Shown here: positions 26,160-35,072 of the stretch, one piece after another
Layout: each line of letters begins with the position of its first letter
Position numbering within the stretch: the first letter of the stretch is position 1
Assembly: GCA_963760225.1 (NCBI GenBank)
Contig: CAVXCD010000002.1
Location: 806,001-870,000 of the forward strand
Reading direction: 5' to 3'
DNA from: 13-2-20CM-66-19 sp963760225
GTDB taxonomy: Bacteria; Pseudomonadota; Gammaproteobacteria; Steroidobacterales; Steroidobacteraceae
DNA length: 64,000 nt
The notes under the pieces: model-generated
Databases searched by the model: none
The model's input: only the letters and a program-made list of their open reading frames with translations
Told to the model about the DNA's origin: nothing
Made by a program: the position numbers and the translations under genes

Positions 26160-26858
26160 GTGCACCCCGCCACCCGCCGCGCCATCTTCCGCCGCCTGCA
26201 GGCCGCCAACCCGGCGCCGACCACCGAGCTGCTGTACAGCTCGCCGTTCGAGCTGCTGGTCGCGGTGATGTTGTCCGCACACACCACCGACCGCAGTGTC
26301 AACGCTGCGACGCGCCAGCTTTTTCCCGTGGCCAACACACCGGCGGCGATCGCCGCGCTCGGTGTGGAGGGCGTGAAGCCATATATCCGCCCGGTCGGCC
26401 TCTACAACACCAAGTCGAAGAACCTCGTGGCGCTCGCCCGGCAGCTGCTCGAGCTGCACGGCGGCCAGGTGCCTGCCGAGCGTGCTGCGCTCGAAGCGCT
26501 GCCGGGCGTCGGTCGCAAGACCGCCAGCATCATTCTGAACATGGTGTTCGGCGAGCCTGAGATCGCCGTCGACACGCATATCTTCAGAGTCGCGAACCGC
26601 ACCGGGCTGGCCCCGGGTCGTAACCCGCGCGAGGTCGAGGAGGCGCTGCGCGCAACGACGCCGGCGCAGTTCCGCAAGGACGCGCACCACTGGCTCATCC
26701 TGCACGGGCGCTACGTGTGCACGGCCCGTGCGCCGAAGTGCCCGCAGTGCCTCATCCGCGATCTGTGCGAGTACCGGCACAAGACGCCGGTGCGCGCACG
26801 GCGCTCGTCACTCGCGCGCCGCGCGCGCACCGGGCGCAGGCGCCAGGGCAGGGTCTGA
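26160..26858 (+). CDS. nth: Endonuclease III
   Basis: A bifunctional DNA glycosylase/AP lyase for oxidised pyrimidines. GTG start six bases after rnfB; 232 residues. The helix-hairpin-helix is LPGVGRKTASIIL with the catalytic Lys, and the catalytic Asp is in VDTHIFRV. The 4Fe-4S cluster cysteines are spaced C-x6-C-x2-C-x5-C (CTARAPKCPQCLIRDLC). A basic Arg-rich tail of about 20 residues is extra. Convergent with the hydrogenase-like operon. Confidence 0.95.
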   Translation: MHPATRRAIFRRLQAANPAPTTELLYSSPFELLVAVMLSAHTTDRSVNAATRQLFPVANTPAAIAALGVEGVKPYIRPVGLYNTKSKNLVALARQLLELHGGQVPAERAALEALPGVGRKTASIILNMVFGEPEIAVDTHIFRVANRTGLAPGRNPREVEEALRATTPAQFRKDAHHWLILHGRYVCTARAPKCPQCLIRDLCEYRHKTPVRARRSSLARRARTGRRRQGRV

Positions 26859-26877
26859 AGTTGGCGCGTGCAAGCGA

Positions 26878-29037
26878 CTATGGGGCCAGCACTGTCGCAC
26901 CCAAGCCCACTGCCAGCGCTAGCAGCAGAGTCAACAATACGTAGGCAATGTAAGCATTGAGGTGCCCGTGATGCATCTGTGCCAGCTGACCCGCTAATGC
27001 CATGACTCGGTTCCTCGCCGGCCGCAACAGGAGTCGATCCGCGATATGAACGATCTGGCGGTCCCGGCGGATGGCCATACGGAAATGCTCCGCCACCGTC
27101 TCGCGCGTGTCCTCCACCGTCGTCGGACGGAATATCGCATCGAAGATCACCCGCACCGGGTTAGAGAATCCCGTCGCCGTATAGGTCATTTCCGGTAGCA
27201 ACCGTCGTACTCCGCCGTCCCAACGCTCACGTCGGATCCAGCGCCGCTCACGCGTCAGCCAAAGCCGAATGACAGCCCAAGTCAGAGCCAGCAAGCTAGT
27301 CAGCGCCACTAGCATGTAGGAAGTGGACATGGCGAAGATCACCGGGTTCTGCGTACCGCCGCGATGCAGCACCACCAGCCCACGTCCCGGCAAAACCCCC
27401 TTCCCCGCCTGCGCGCCCAGGTCGTGGAACTCGCTGACGAATCCTGGCGGCAAATCACTGTGCTCTGCGGCCGAGGTAAAGAAAGGCGGCACCAAGGCGT
27501 CGGAACTCGCAGCACTCCACGGCTGCAATTCACGACTCAACGCCGGAATCACGTAGGTCGGGAGCACGCCCAGCAGGAAGCAAAGCGCGGCCAGGAACGC
27601 CATCGGCACGATCGACGAACGTTGCGCTTCTACAGCCTTTGCGGCGCCCTCCGAACGCGCCATACCGAGAAAGCCCATCGCGAACATCTTCACAAAGCAG
27701 GTCACTGCGAGTGCTGCCGTAAGCGCAAGCCCGGCCCCACACAAGGCAAATATGATTTTGATGGGTACCGAAGGCAGCTCGGCCGAGCGCAGCATCGTCT
27801 GCAGCGTCAGCCATTCGCTGACAAACCCGTTGAAGGGAGGAAGTGCCGAAATAGCGAGTGTGCCGACCAGCACCGCGCCCGCGGTGAACGGCATCGCCCG
27901 AATCAAACCGCCGAGCCGGTTCAAATCGCGCGTGCCGGCACGGTCATCCACGGTTCCCGCGCCCAGAAACAACAGCGCCTTGTAGAGCGAATGGTTAATC
28001 ATGTGGTAGAAAGCCGCGATGCAGGCGATGCCCGCCAGCACGGGCTGAGCGTAGGCGGTGAAGATGATTCCCGCGCCGAGGCCTGCGGTCACGATTCCGA
28101 TGTTCTCGATGGAGCTGTGGGCGAGCATGGCCTTGAGGTCGTTCTCGGTGGTGGCATACAGAATTCCTACCAGCGCCGACACCGTACCCACGATGAGCAC
28201 CAGGACACCCGCACCGACCGTGGTGAAGGGCACCAGATCGAGATTCAGGCGAACGATACCGTAAAGACCCAGATTCAGAATGACACCAGAGAGGACCGCC
28301 GACACGTTGGCAGGCGCTGCAGCATGCGCGCCGGGAAGCCAGGTGTTGACCGGTACCAGTCCTGCCTTGACGCCGAAGCCGAAGAACGTCAGCAGAAAAA
28401 TGAGCCAGCGCGCAAGGGGTCCAAGGCTCGCGCCCGCGGTCTTGAGCGTTGAGAATTCCAGCGATCCTCCCTGCGCCGCCAGGATCAGGAACGCCACAAG
28501 AACTGCCATAAAGCCCGCCTCTCCCATGGCCAGCATCAGATAGCCCGCGTGGCTGCTCTCGTCACGCTTGTTCTCGAAGTTGACGAGCAGGTAACTCGTG
28601 ATTGACATCCCCTCCCACGCAAGCAGGAACAGCAGCGCGTCATCCGCGATCAGGATCAGCGTGATCGAGGCGAAGAGCAGCAGATACCAGGCGTTCAGCG
28701 CCTTGAGGCTGTAACGTCCCAGATAGCGTTTGAGGTAGCTAGCGGAAAAGATGGAGCTTGCCAGCATCACCAGCGCCGCCACGAACTGAAACAGCGCCGA
28801 CAAACGATTGAGCGAAACGCTCAGCGTTCCCAGCGGCTGAATGGTCCAGAGCTCGCTCCGGAAAGCGCCGCCAGAGCGCAGAACGTCTGCGCTGACCCAC
28901 AACATCGCCAACGCCGCAAACGAGCCGACCCATGCCAGAAACGCCGGGATCCGCCGCTCAGGAAGCACAAGTCCGGCCAACGCGCCCGCACCACAAAGCG
29001 CGAAGACCAAGGCGAGTAGCGATCCATCGGTGCCCAT
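26878..29037 (-). CDS. HyfB/NuoL-like proton-translocating membrane subunit, copy 1
   Basis: A membrane protein of about 719 residues with more than a dozen hydrophobic helices. The start is the ATG of MGTDGSLLALVF. The antiporter-type core (Pfam Proton_antipo_M) is clear: FGFGVKAGLVPVNTWLPGAH with the conserved Lys, MLAHSSIENIGIV, and HMINHSLYKALLFLGAG. The extended C-terminus (MTYTATGFSNPVRVIFDAIF) is typical of hydrogenase-4 subunit B. It is the last gene of a leftward operon and a tandem paralogue of its upstream neighbour, with a nearly identical 105-bp tract. It presumably moves H+ or Na+ as part of the complex. Confidence 0.9.
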   Translation of the reverse strand: MGTDGSLLALVFALCGAGALAGLVLPERRIPAFLAWVGSFAALAMLWVSADVLRSGGAFRSELWTIQPLGTLSVSLNRLSALFQFVAALVMLASSIFSASYLKRYLGRYSLKALNAWYLLLFASITLILIADDALLFLLAWEGMSITSYLLVNFENKRDESSHAGYLMLAMGEAGFMAVLVAFLILAAQGGSLEFSTLKTAGASLGPLARWLIFLLTFFGFGVKAGLVPVNTWLPGAHAAAPANVSAVLSGVILNLGLYGIVRLNLDLVPFTTVGAGVLVLIVGTVSALVGILYATTENDLKAMLAHSSIENIGIVTAGLGAGIIFTAYAQPVLAGIACIAAFYHMINHSLYKALLFLGAGTVDDRAGTRDLNRLGGLIRAMPFTAGAVLVGTLAISALPPFNGFVSEWLTLQTMLRSAELPSVPIKIIFALCGAGLALTAALAVTCFVKMFAMGFLGMARSEGAAKAVEAQRSSIVPMAFLAALCFLLGVLPTYVIPALSRELQPWSAASSDALVPPFFTSAAEHSDLPPGFVSEFHDLGAQAGKGVLPGRGLVVLHRGGTQNPVIFAMSTSYMLVALTSLLALTWAVIRLWLTRERRWIRRERWDGGVRRLLPEMTYTATGFSNPVRVIFDAIFRPTTVEDTRETVAEHFRMAIRRDRQIVHIADRLLLRPARNRVMALAGQLAQMHHGHLNAYIAYVLLTLLLALAVGLGATVLAP
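27085..27189. repeat. Near-identical tract shared with 29276-29380 (copy in hyfB-like 1)
   Basis: This 105-bp stretch differs from 29276-29380 at only two positions that I can count, far closer than the rest of the paralogous genes. It encodes the segment around YTATGFSNPVRVIFDAIF. Confidence 0.85.
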
Positions 29038-29083
29038 AAAGCCTTCCCGACCGCCGCGGCGTGCCCGCGCGCGCAGGCTCGCA

Positions 29084-31234
29084 TCAAGATGCCGGCAACA
29101 CAGCAAACACGATCAGCAGAGCCAGAAATGCGTAGGTCACGTATGCGTTGATGCGTCCGTGGTGCATCGCCGCTAGAACGCCCGCGAACCACAACGTCGC
29201 CGTTCTGACAGGCTGGAAGACCAGTCGGTCCACGAGATGTACGTGTTCCTTCTCGCGGCGGATGGCTATGCGAAAATGCTCCGCCACCGTCTCGCGCGTG
29301 TCCTCCACGGTCGTCGGACGGAAGATCGCATCGAAGATCACCCGCACCGGGTTAGAGAATCCCGTCGCCGTATAGGTCATCTCGGGTAACAACTGCCGCA
29401 CGCCGCCGTCCCAACGCTCGCGCCGCATCCGCCGCCGGGCACGTGTCAGCCACAGCCGAATGACGACCCAGGTCAAAGCGAGCAAGCCGCTCAGCGCCAG
29501 CAGCATGTAGGAAGTGGACATGGCGAACACCACCGGATTCTGCGCGCCGCCGCGATGCAGGACGACCAGTCCGCGTCCCGGCAGAACCCCCTCCCCCACC
29601 TGCGCGCCCAGGTCGTGGAACTCGCTGATGAATCCTGGCGGTAACGCCCTGTGGCCTTGAGCCGAGGCAAAGAACGGCGGCACCAGACTTTCCGACGCGC
29701 TGGCTCCTGAGAGCAGCGTCGACGCCGGATCAAGCATCGGGATCATGTACGTTGGCAGCACGCCAAATGCAAGACACAGAACTGCGAGGACGGCCATGGA
29801 CGCAAGCGCCTTCGGCGCAGCCTCGGCCACCCGCAGCTCGCCATCGAGCCGGCGCATTCCCAGAAAGCTCATTGCGAACACTTTGACGAAACAGGTCACA
29901 GCCAATGCCGCTGTCAGCGCGAGTCCGGCTCCACAAAGGGCGAATACGATCTTCGCGCCGATCGAAGACAGCTCTGCCGAGCGGAGCATCACCTGCAGCG
30001 TCAGCCACTCACTGACGAAGCCGTTGAACGGAGGGAGCGCGGCGATCGATAGTGTGCCGATTAGGAAGCCGAACGCGGTCAGCGGCATCCATTTGATCAG
30101 GCCGCCGAGCTGATCGATGTCGCGCGTACCGGTCTGCGTCTCCACGGCGCCGACACCGAAAAACAGCAGCGCCTTGTAGAGTGAATGATTCAGCATGTGG
30201 TAGAGCGCTGCCACGAAGGCGATCGCCGCGAGCGCCGGATGATTCGTGGCGACGAACACCATCCCCGCGCCAAATCCGGCGACGACGATACCGACATTTT
30301 CGATGGAGCTGTGCGCCAGCATTGCCTTCAAGTCGTTGTCCGTGGTCGCGTAAAGGATCCCGAGGAGCGCTGAGATGGTCCCAACCACGAGTGCGACCAA
30401 CCCCGTCTCCGCCTGCGCCGCGGGCAATAGGTCGGCGTTGACACGCAGGATGCCGTACAGGCCGACGTTCAGCGTCGCACCGGCGAGTACAGGCGCAAAC
30501 GCGCGCGGCGCCCCAACGTATGCCCGTTGCAGCCAGGAGTTGACCGGAACCAGGCCAGCCTTCACGCCGAACCCAAAGAATGTAAGGAGAAACACTGCCC
30601 AGCGGGTGCTCGGGCCCAGAGCCGATGCGCTGGACTTGACCGCTTCGAACTCCAGCGAGCTCGCACCCGTCGCCAGCAGCAGGAAGCCTAACGCGGCTGC
30701 AAGCGTTCCGGCCTCGCTCATCGCAAGCAGCAGGTACCCCGCACCGACCTGGCCGTTGTCGCCCTCCCTGCTCGTCACCACGAGCAGATAGCACAGGATG
30801 GACATGATTTCCCATGCCAGCAGGAACAGCAAGGCGTCGCCGGCGATCGTGATCAGAACGACCGACGCATAGAGCGCCAGCAGCATCACCGTGAACGCGC
30901 GCTCACGGCCGCGGAACGATTCTCGTCGCAATTCACCGCTGGCGTAGATCGAGGCCGGGAAGAGCACTAGCCCCGTAACGAGTACGAACGTGGCCGAGAG
31001 CGGGTCCAGACGCAGCGTCAGCACGGTCAGTCCCGGCAGCGACCACAGCGACTGCGAGAATATCTCGCCCGTCAGGAGCACGTGAGCGCCGGTAACGACC
31101 GCGGTGATCGCAGCCAGACATCCGAGTACTGTCAGTACGCCGGGCACGCGCCCGGGGCGCACCGCCAGCGAGAGCACGATGCCGCCGCCGCAGGCCGCGA
31201 AGAACGCGATGATGAGTGTCGCAGAGTCCATCAT
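29084..31234 (-). CDS. HyfB/NuoL-like proton-translocating membrane subunit, copy 2
   Basis: A membrane protein of 716 residues. The ATG at 31234 overlaps the stop of the NuoB-like gene (ATGA), which fixes the start. It has the same architecture as the downstream copy: FGFGVKAGLVPVNSWLQRAY, MLAHSSIENVGIV, HMLNHSLYKALLFFGVG and the same C-terminal YTATGFSNPVRVIF block. The N-terminal helices differ substantially between the copies, so this is not a recent duplication throughout. Two B subunits in one complex are unusual and suggest two antiporter-type channels in addition to the F subunit. Confidence 0.9.
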   Translation of the reverse strand: MMDSATLIIAFFAACGGGIVLSLAVRPGRVPGVLTVLGCLAAITAVVTGAHVLLTGEIFSQSLWSLPGLTVLTLRLDPLSATFVLVTGLVLFPASIYASGELRRESFRGRERAFTVMLLALYASVVLITIAGDALLFLLAWEIMSILCYLLVVTSREGDNGQVGAGYLLLAMSEAGTLAAALGFLLLATGASSLEFEAVKSSASALGPSTRWAVFLLTFFGFGVKAGLVPVNSWLQRAYVGAPRAFAPVLAGATLNVGLYGILRVNADLLPAAQAETGLVALVVGTISALLGILYATTDNDLKAMLAHSSIENVGIVVAGFGAGMVFVATNHPALAAIAFVAALYHMLNHSLYKALLFFGVGAVETQTGTRDIDQLGGLIKWMPLTAFGFLIGTLSIAALPPFNGFVSEWLTLQVMLRSAELSSIGAKIVFALCGAGLALTAALAVTCFVKVFAMSFLGMRRLDGELRVAEAAPKALASMAVLAVLCLAFGVLPTYMIPMLDPASTLLSGASASESLVPPFFASAQGHRALPPGFISEFHDLGAQVGEGVLPGRGLVVLHRGGAQNPVVFAMSTSYMLLALSGLLALTWVVIRLWLTRARRRMRRERWDGGVRQLLPEMTYTATGFSNPVRVIFDAIFRPTTVEDTRETVAEHFRIAIRREKEHVHLVDRLVFQPVRTATLWFAGVLAAMHHGRINAYVTYAFLALLIVFAVLPAS
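29276..29380. repeat. Near-identical tract shared with 27085-27189 (copy in hyfB-like 2)
   Basis: Partner of the tract in the downstream paralogue, in the same orientation, about 2.2 kb apart. Recombination between the two would delete most of one hyfB copy and leave a hybrid gene. Confidence 0.85.
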
Positions 31235-31983
31235 GGCTGTGCGGCAGCTGCCTGGTGCTCGGGCACCGGGCGGGCGGGCGGCTTGCGGCCGACCGCTACG
31301 AGTAATCCATGCAGGATGGCAAGCGGCGGCGGGGGATTTCCTGGCACGGCAACGTCCACCGGCAGCACGTCTGCTACACCGTTGGCACACGCGAAGCTGT
31401 TCGCGAACACGCCACCCGACAACGCGCACGCGCCCACCGCGATGATTCGCTTTGGCGTCGGCATCGCTTCGTGCACCTTCTGCAGCGCGAATCGCGTCTG
31501 ATCAGTCACCGGACCGACGACCAGCAGCACGTCCGCGTGGCGCGGCGTCGGCGTGATGAAAAATCCCAGCCGGTGCATGTTGTAATACGGATTGTTCAGT
31601 TGCTTTACCTCGTTCAGGCACGCGCCGCAGTCGCCTGCGTCTACCACGATGATGTGCATGGACCGCCGGAACGGTCGCCCCAATCCATTGCTCGACTGCG
31701 ACGCAGCGCCCGCCCATTCGTAGCTCGGCTCCCAGTGCAGCGGGTGCTCGATGCCACGGACGCAGCGGTAGCAGTGAACACAGCGACGGGTATCCACCGA
31801 GATGGTCCCTTGCGTTTGATCGAGGGCCCCCGTGAGGCATCGTCCGACGACTCCGGCAGCGTCCGCACCGAAGTCGCCTCCACGGGGCAGCCCCGGCGTG
31901 ACGCCGGCGGCGCGCTCTGCGGCGCGCGGATACGCCGTGGTCCTGATTCCGGTGCGAATGCCCTTGAGAACCCATTGGCTCAT
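31231..31983 (-). CDS. NuoB/HyfI-like iron-sulfur subunit with an altered cluster site
   Basis: A 250-residue homologue of the complex I 20-kDa/hydrogenase small subunit. The proximal cluster motif is only partly kept: C119 and C122 (DAGDCGAC) and C186 (GACALSGG) are present, but the usual VPGCPP motif reads VPGNPP, with Asn216 in the fourth ligand position. The N-terminal 100 residues are atypical and contain a CxxCxxC motif (C68, C71, C74), perhaps a remnant of a fused HyfH-like ferredoxin domain. The gene lies 19 bp after hyfG-like and overlaps hyfB copy 2. The cluster may be absent, three-cysteine, or ligated by another residue. Confidence 0.85.
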   Translation of the reverse strand: MSQWVLKGIRTGIRTTAYPRAAERAAGVTPGLPRGGDFGADAAGVVGRCLTGALDQTQGTISVDTRRCVHCYRCVRGIEHPLHWEPSYEWAGAASQSSNGLGRPFRRSMHIIVVDAGDCGACLNEVKQLNNPYYNMHRLGFFITPTPRHADVLLVVGPVTDQTRFALQKVHEAMPTPKRIIAVGACALSGGVFANSFACANGVADVLPVDVAVPGNPPPPLAILHGLLVAVGRKPPARPVPEHQAAAAQP

Positions 31984-32002
31984 GTCTTCTGCCCTGCTTT
32001 CG

Positions 32003-33577
32003 TCATCGGTCGTTCTCCGCCACGGACAAATCGAAGGTGGCGAGAATGATGGGGAAATCCTGGAACGCGAATTTCTCCGCAGCCAGGTGGAAGCTATGCC
32101 AGTTGGTGAAAGACGGCGTCACGATCCGGTAGCGCGCGATCCGTCCGCTTTCGTCCAACCTCACCCAATGGAACGTTGCACCGCGCGGCGCCTCGGCCCA
32201 GCCTAGTGCAGCACCCGAACGGTATTGCACCGCCCGACACACCTCGTCTTCGGTCAGCGCCGTCACCATCTGCTTCATGATGCGGACCGATTGCCGGCTC
32301 TCCGCGAACAACAGCCGAAGGCGCGCGTAGCCATCGCCCTCGCGTTCGCTCGGCACATCGAAACTGCACGCCTCGTAACCCGAGTACGGCAGCGTCCGGC
32401 GCAAATCGCGGATCAGTCCCGAGGCGCGCGCAACCGGACCGACCAGGCTGTAATCCTTCGCGGTGTCCGCCGCGATGGCGCCGACGTCCTCGATCCGGTC
32501 GAGAAAACTGCTGGACAGGCTCAACTGCCGTTCCAGTTCGTTCAGCCGCTCGAGGATGTCCGCTGCCCGCTCCAGCGTCCCGCGGCAGGCATCCGTTGGC
32601 AGATCGCACAGCAACCCGCCCGGGGCGAGCATGCCGAACAGATAGCGATGACCGGTCAGTTCGCCCGACAGGCGCAGCAGTTCTTCCTCGAAAAGTCCTG
32701 CCTGGCTGGTGGCAACCGCCAGGGCTGTCGATTCGCAGATTTCCTGAATCGCGCCGGCGTGTTGCCGCAGCCGCTCGAGCTCAGCCAAAAATACCCGCAG
32801 CGCGCGTGCGCGCGGGGGCACCTGCACGCTGCAGACGGATTCGACGCTCTGACAAAACGCTAGTCCGTGAGCAAAGGCCGTTGTCGCAGCGAACCGCTCC
32901 GCCAACAGGAGGCCTTCCTCGACCGTCTTGCCCTCGGCGAGCTTCTCGACGGCGCGCCACTTGTAGAACAGGCGGGTCGATGAGCGGATGACGTCTTCGC
33001 CGACGGTTTCGAGCAAAAAATGCACCGATTCCGTGATGCCGGAGAACTTAGGCCCTATGGGCATAATGAACGCGCCGGGCTCCTGGACGATGCGCCGGGG
33101 CCGCCAGTCGACGTTCGGGAGGCGGTTGTGCATCGCCGTCTGCGCGTTGAATCCGTGGCGCATCGGTTCGACCCCTTCCTGCCAGACGTCGTCGTGAAGC
33201 ACGAAATCTCCGAGATAGGGGTGCCCCTCGAAGCGCACGCCGAACATGTCCTCCGCTTCCCGCTCGTGCCAGTCCGCCGCATGAATCCACTCGACCACGC
33301 TCGGGAAAACCTTTTCCGCCAGGGGGGCACTCACCAGCACGTGCACCCAGCTGCCTTCGGCGTAGAAGGCGTACCGCAGCTGCCATGCGCTGGTGCCCTC
33401 TTCCACGATCAATCCGGCGAAGCTGTAGTGCCACTCCTCGACCATCCGGCGGCACACCTCGGCAAGCACGGGGCGCGTACACGTCACTTCGCTCGTCGAA
33501 GTCGAGGCGTCAACCCGGCACTGTGCTTGCCCAGGCCAGTGACGTTCGATCTGACTCTCCAATGTGGAGAAGTTCAC
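32003..33577 (-). CDS. HyfG/HycE-like large subunit lacking all NiFe-ligand cysteines
   Basis: A 524-residue fusion of a NuoC-like domain (about 1-150; WHEREAEDMFGVRFEGHPYL) and a NuoD/hydrogenase large-subunit domain. In active enzymes the N-terminal ligand motif is ERICGICGFAH; here it is ERFAATTAFAH (227-237), with Ala230 and Thr233 in place of both Cys. The C-terminal DPCxxC motif reads FDLSVAENDR (515-524), with Ser518 and Glu521. The protein ends exactly at that Arg, so there is no extension for a maturation protease to remove. GTG start with GAGG six bases upstream. It cannot bind a conventional NiFe site; a structural or quinone-linked role, as in NuoD or Ehr complexes, is more likely. 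Confidence 0.88.
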   Translation of the reverse strand: MNFSTLESQIERHWPGQAQCRVDASTSTSEVTCTRPVLAEVCRRMVEEWHYSFAGLIVEEGTSAWQLRYAFYAEGSWVHVLVSAPLAEKVFPSVVEWIHAADWHEREAEDMFGVRFEGHPYLGDFVLHDDVWQEGVEPMRHGFNAQTAMHNRLPNVDWRPRRIVQEPGAFIMPIGPKFSGITESVHFLLETVGEDVIRSSTRLFYKWRAVEKLAEGKTVEEGLLLAERFAATTAFAHGLAFCQSVESVCSVQVPPRARALRVFLAELERLRQHAGAIQEICESTALAVATSQAGLFEEELLRLSGELTGHRYLFGMLAPGGLLCDLPTDACRGTLERAADILERLNELERQLSLSSSFLDRIEDVGAIAADTAKDYSLVGPVARASGLIRDLRRTLPYSGYEACSFDVPSEREGDGYARLRLLFAESRQSVRIMKQMVTALTEDEVCRAVQYRSGAALGWAEAPRGATFHWVRLDESGRIARYRIVTPSFTNWHSFHLAAEKFAFQDFPIILATFDLSVAENDR

Positions 33578-33584
33578 GGGCGCC

Positions 33585-35072
33585 TCATCGGATCAACGCA
33601 GCCGCCGCCATCGCCAGAAGGTCCTGCAGTGCTTTAGGAACGTAGACGCCAAGGACCAGCACCGGTATGGCAGCGAGAACAAGCGCCAGCTGGCAACTAA
33701 AAGGCACTCGCGAGGTTGCGATCGCCTCCAGCCGCGAATGAGCGGGCTCCCGCGAAGGGCTCATCGGCGCCCCGAAAACCATACGGTTCACGTGCGCCAG
33801 GATGCCGAAGAACGCGATAACGATGAAAATCGCGAGTAGCCCTGTCACCAGGTACTGTCCCTGCGCCAGACCGGCTTTGAGAATTGCGAACTCGCTCAGG
33901 AAGACCGCCAGCGGCGGCGCGCCAGCGATCGCCAGCGCGCCGAAAACGAGCGCAGCGCCCGGAAGCGGGGAGCGCCGGATCAGTCCGCGTACGGCGGCGA
34001 TCTCACGGGTTCTCACAATCAGTAACGTTGCGCCCGCTGCGAAAAAGCAAAAAGACTTGGTCACCGAATGACTGACGATCTGTTGCATCGCGCCGTAATT
34101 GGCAGCCGATCCGCCAAGTCCGATCGCCGTCAGGATGATCCCCATGTGCTCGACGGTGGAGAAGGCGAACAACCGCTTGTAGTCCTTGACTTGCAACAAC
34201 AGGAATGCGGCAGTGCCGACGGAAAACAGGCCAAAGACGACGGCCCAGGTCATGGCATGCGCACGCGGCACGGCCTGCATCACCGGAAATAACCGCATGA
34301 TCACGTAGAGTATCGACGTAGTCTCTATTCCGGAGAGCAACGCGCACACGGGTGAGGGCGCCTGGCTGTGGGCATCCGGCAACCACGTGTGCATGGGAAC
34401 CAGGCCTACTTTCGTTCCGAGGCCGATCAAGATCAGCAGAAACGCCGACTGCAGAAGAATCGGCGGCATTCTGGGCGCCGCCGCCATGAGCCCCGCCCAC
34501 GTGTATATTCCTCCGCCGCCAGCCTGCAGGGCGGCGAACAGCACCATAAAACCGAACAAGGCGACACCGGCGCCCATGAGCGACAGCACCACGTACTTCC
34601 ACGCCGCCTCGAGCGCCTCGCGCGTGTTGTCGAAGGAGACCAGCAGAGCCGAGCAAAGCGTCGTCAGCTCCACCACGATCCACACCAGTGTGGGCTCCGC
34701 TAGCACCGGAATTGCGAGCATGGAGAAGATGAAGAGGTTGTAGTTCGCGTAATAGAGTCGCAGCTTTTTACCATCGAGGTTTGACTGCGCCATGTAGCCG
34801 ACGGAGTAGATTGCGGCAGTAGTTCCGACGAACACGATGAGCAGCAGGATGAGGGCGCTCAAGCCGTCGACCGCCAGCCATTTGGACCACGCCGGCTGCA
34901 GCAGTTGCGCTGGGACGGCACCGGTAACGACCTGCCGGGCCAGCCGTCCGACCAGAATGAGATTGGCCACGCAGAATGCGACCGTGACGCCCGATACCCA
35001 GCGTTTGCCAAATGGAATGCAAACGAGCAAGGCAGCGGCGAGCGGCAGCAGCAGAATGACGATGACGCTCAC
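33585..35072 (-). CDS. HyfF/NuoN-like proton-translocating membrane subunit
   Basis: A 495-residue antiporter-type subunit with about 14 hydrophobic helices. Conserved features include LVWIVVELTTLCSALLVSF with a membrane Glu, GLGTKVGLVPMHTWLPDAHS with the key Lys and His, and FAFSTVEHMGIIL and IVSHSVTKSFCFFAAG. ATGA overlap with hyfE-like upstream. Belongs to the HyfF/MrpD branch rather than NuoN by operon context. Confidence 0.9.
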   Translation of the reverse strand: MSVIVILLLPLAAALLVCIPFGKRWVSGVTVAFCVANLILVGRLARQVVTGAVPAQLLQPAWSKWLAVDGLSALILLLIVFVGTTAAIYSVGYMAQSNLDGKKLRLYYANYNLFIFSMLAIPVLAEPTLVWIVVELTTLCSALLVSFDNTREALEAAWKYVVLSLMGAGVALFGFMVLFAALQAGGGGIYTWAGLMAAAPRMPPILLQSAFLLILIGLGTKVGLVPMHTWLPDAHSQAPSPVCALLSGIETTSILYVIMRLFPVMQAVPRAHAMTWAVVFGLFSVGTAAFLLLQVKDYKRLFAFSTVEHMGIILTAIGLGGSAANYGAMQQIVSHSVTKSFCFFAAGATLLIVRTREIAAVRGLIRRSPLPGAALVFGALAIAGAPPLAVFLSEFAILKAGLAQGQYLVTGLLAIFIVIAFFGILAHVNRMVFGAPMSPSREPAHSRLEAIATSRVPFSCQLALVLAAIPVLVLGVYVPKALQDLLAMAAAALIR

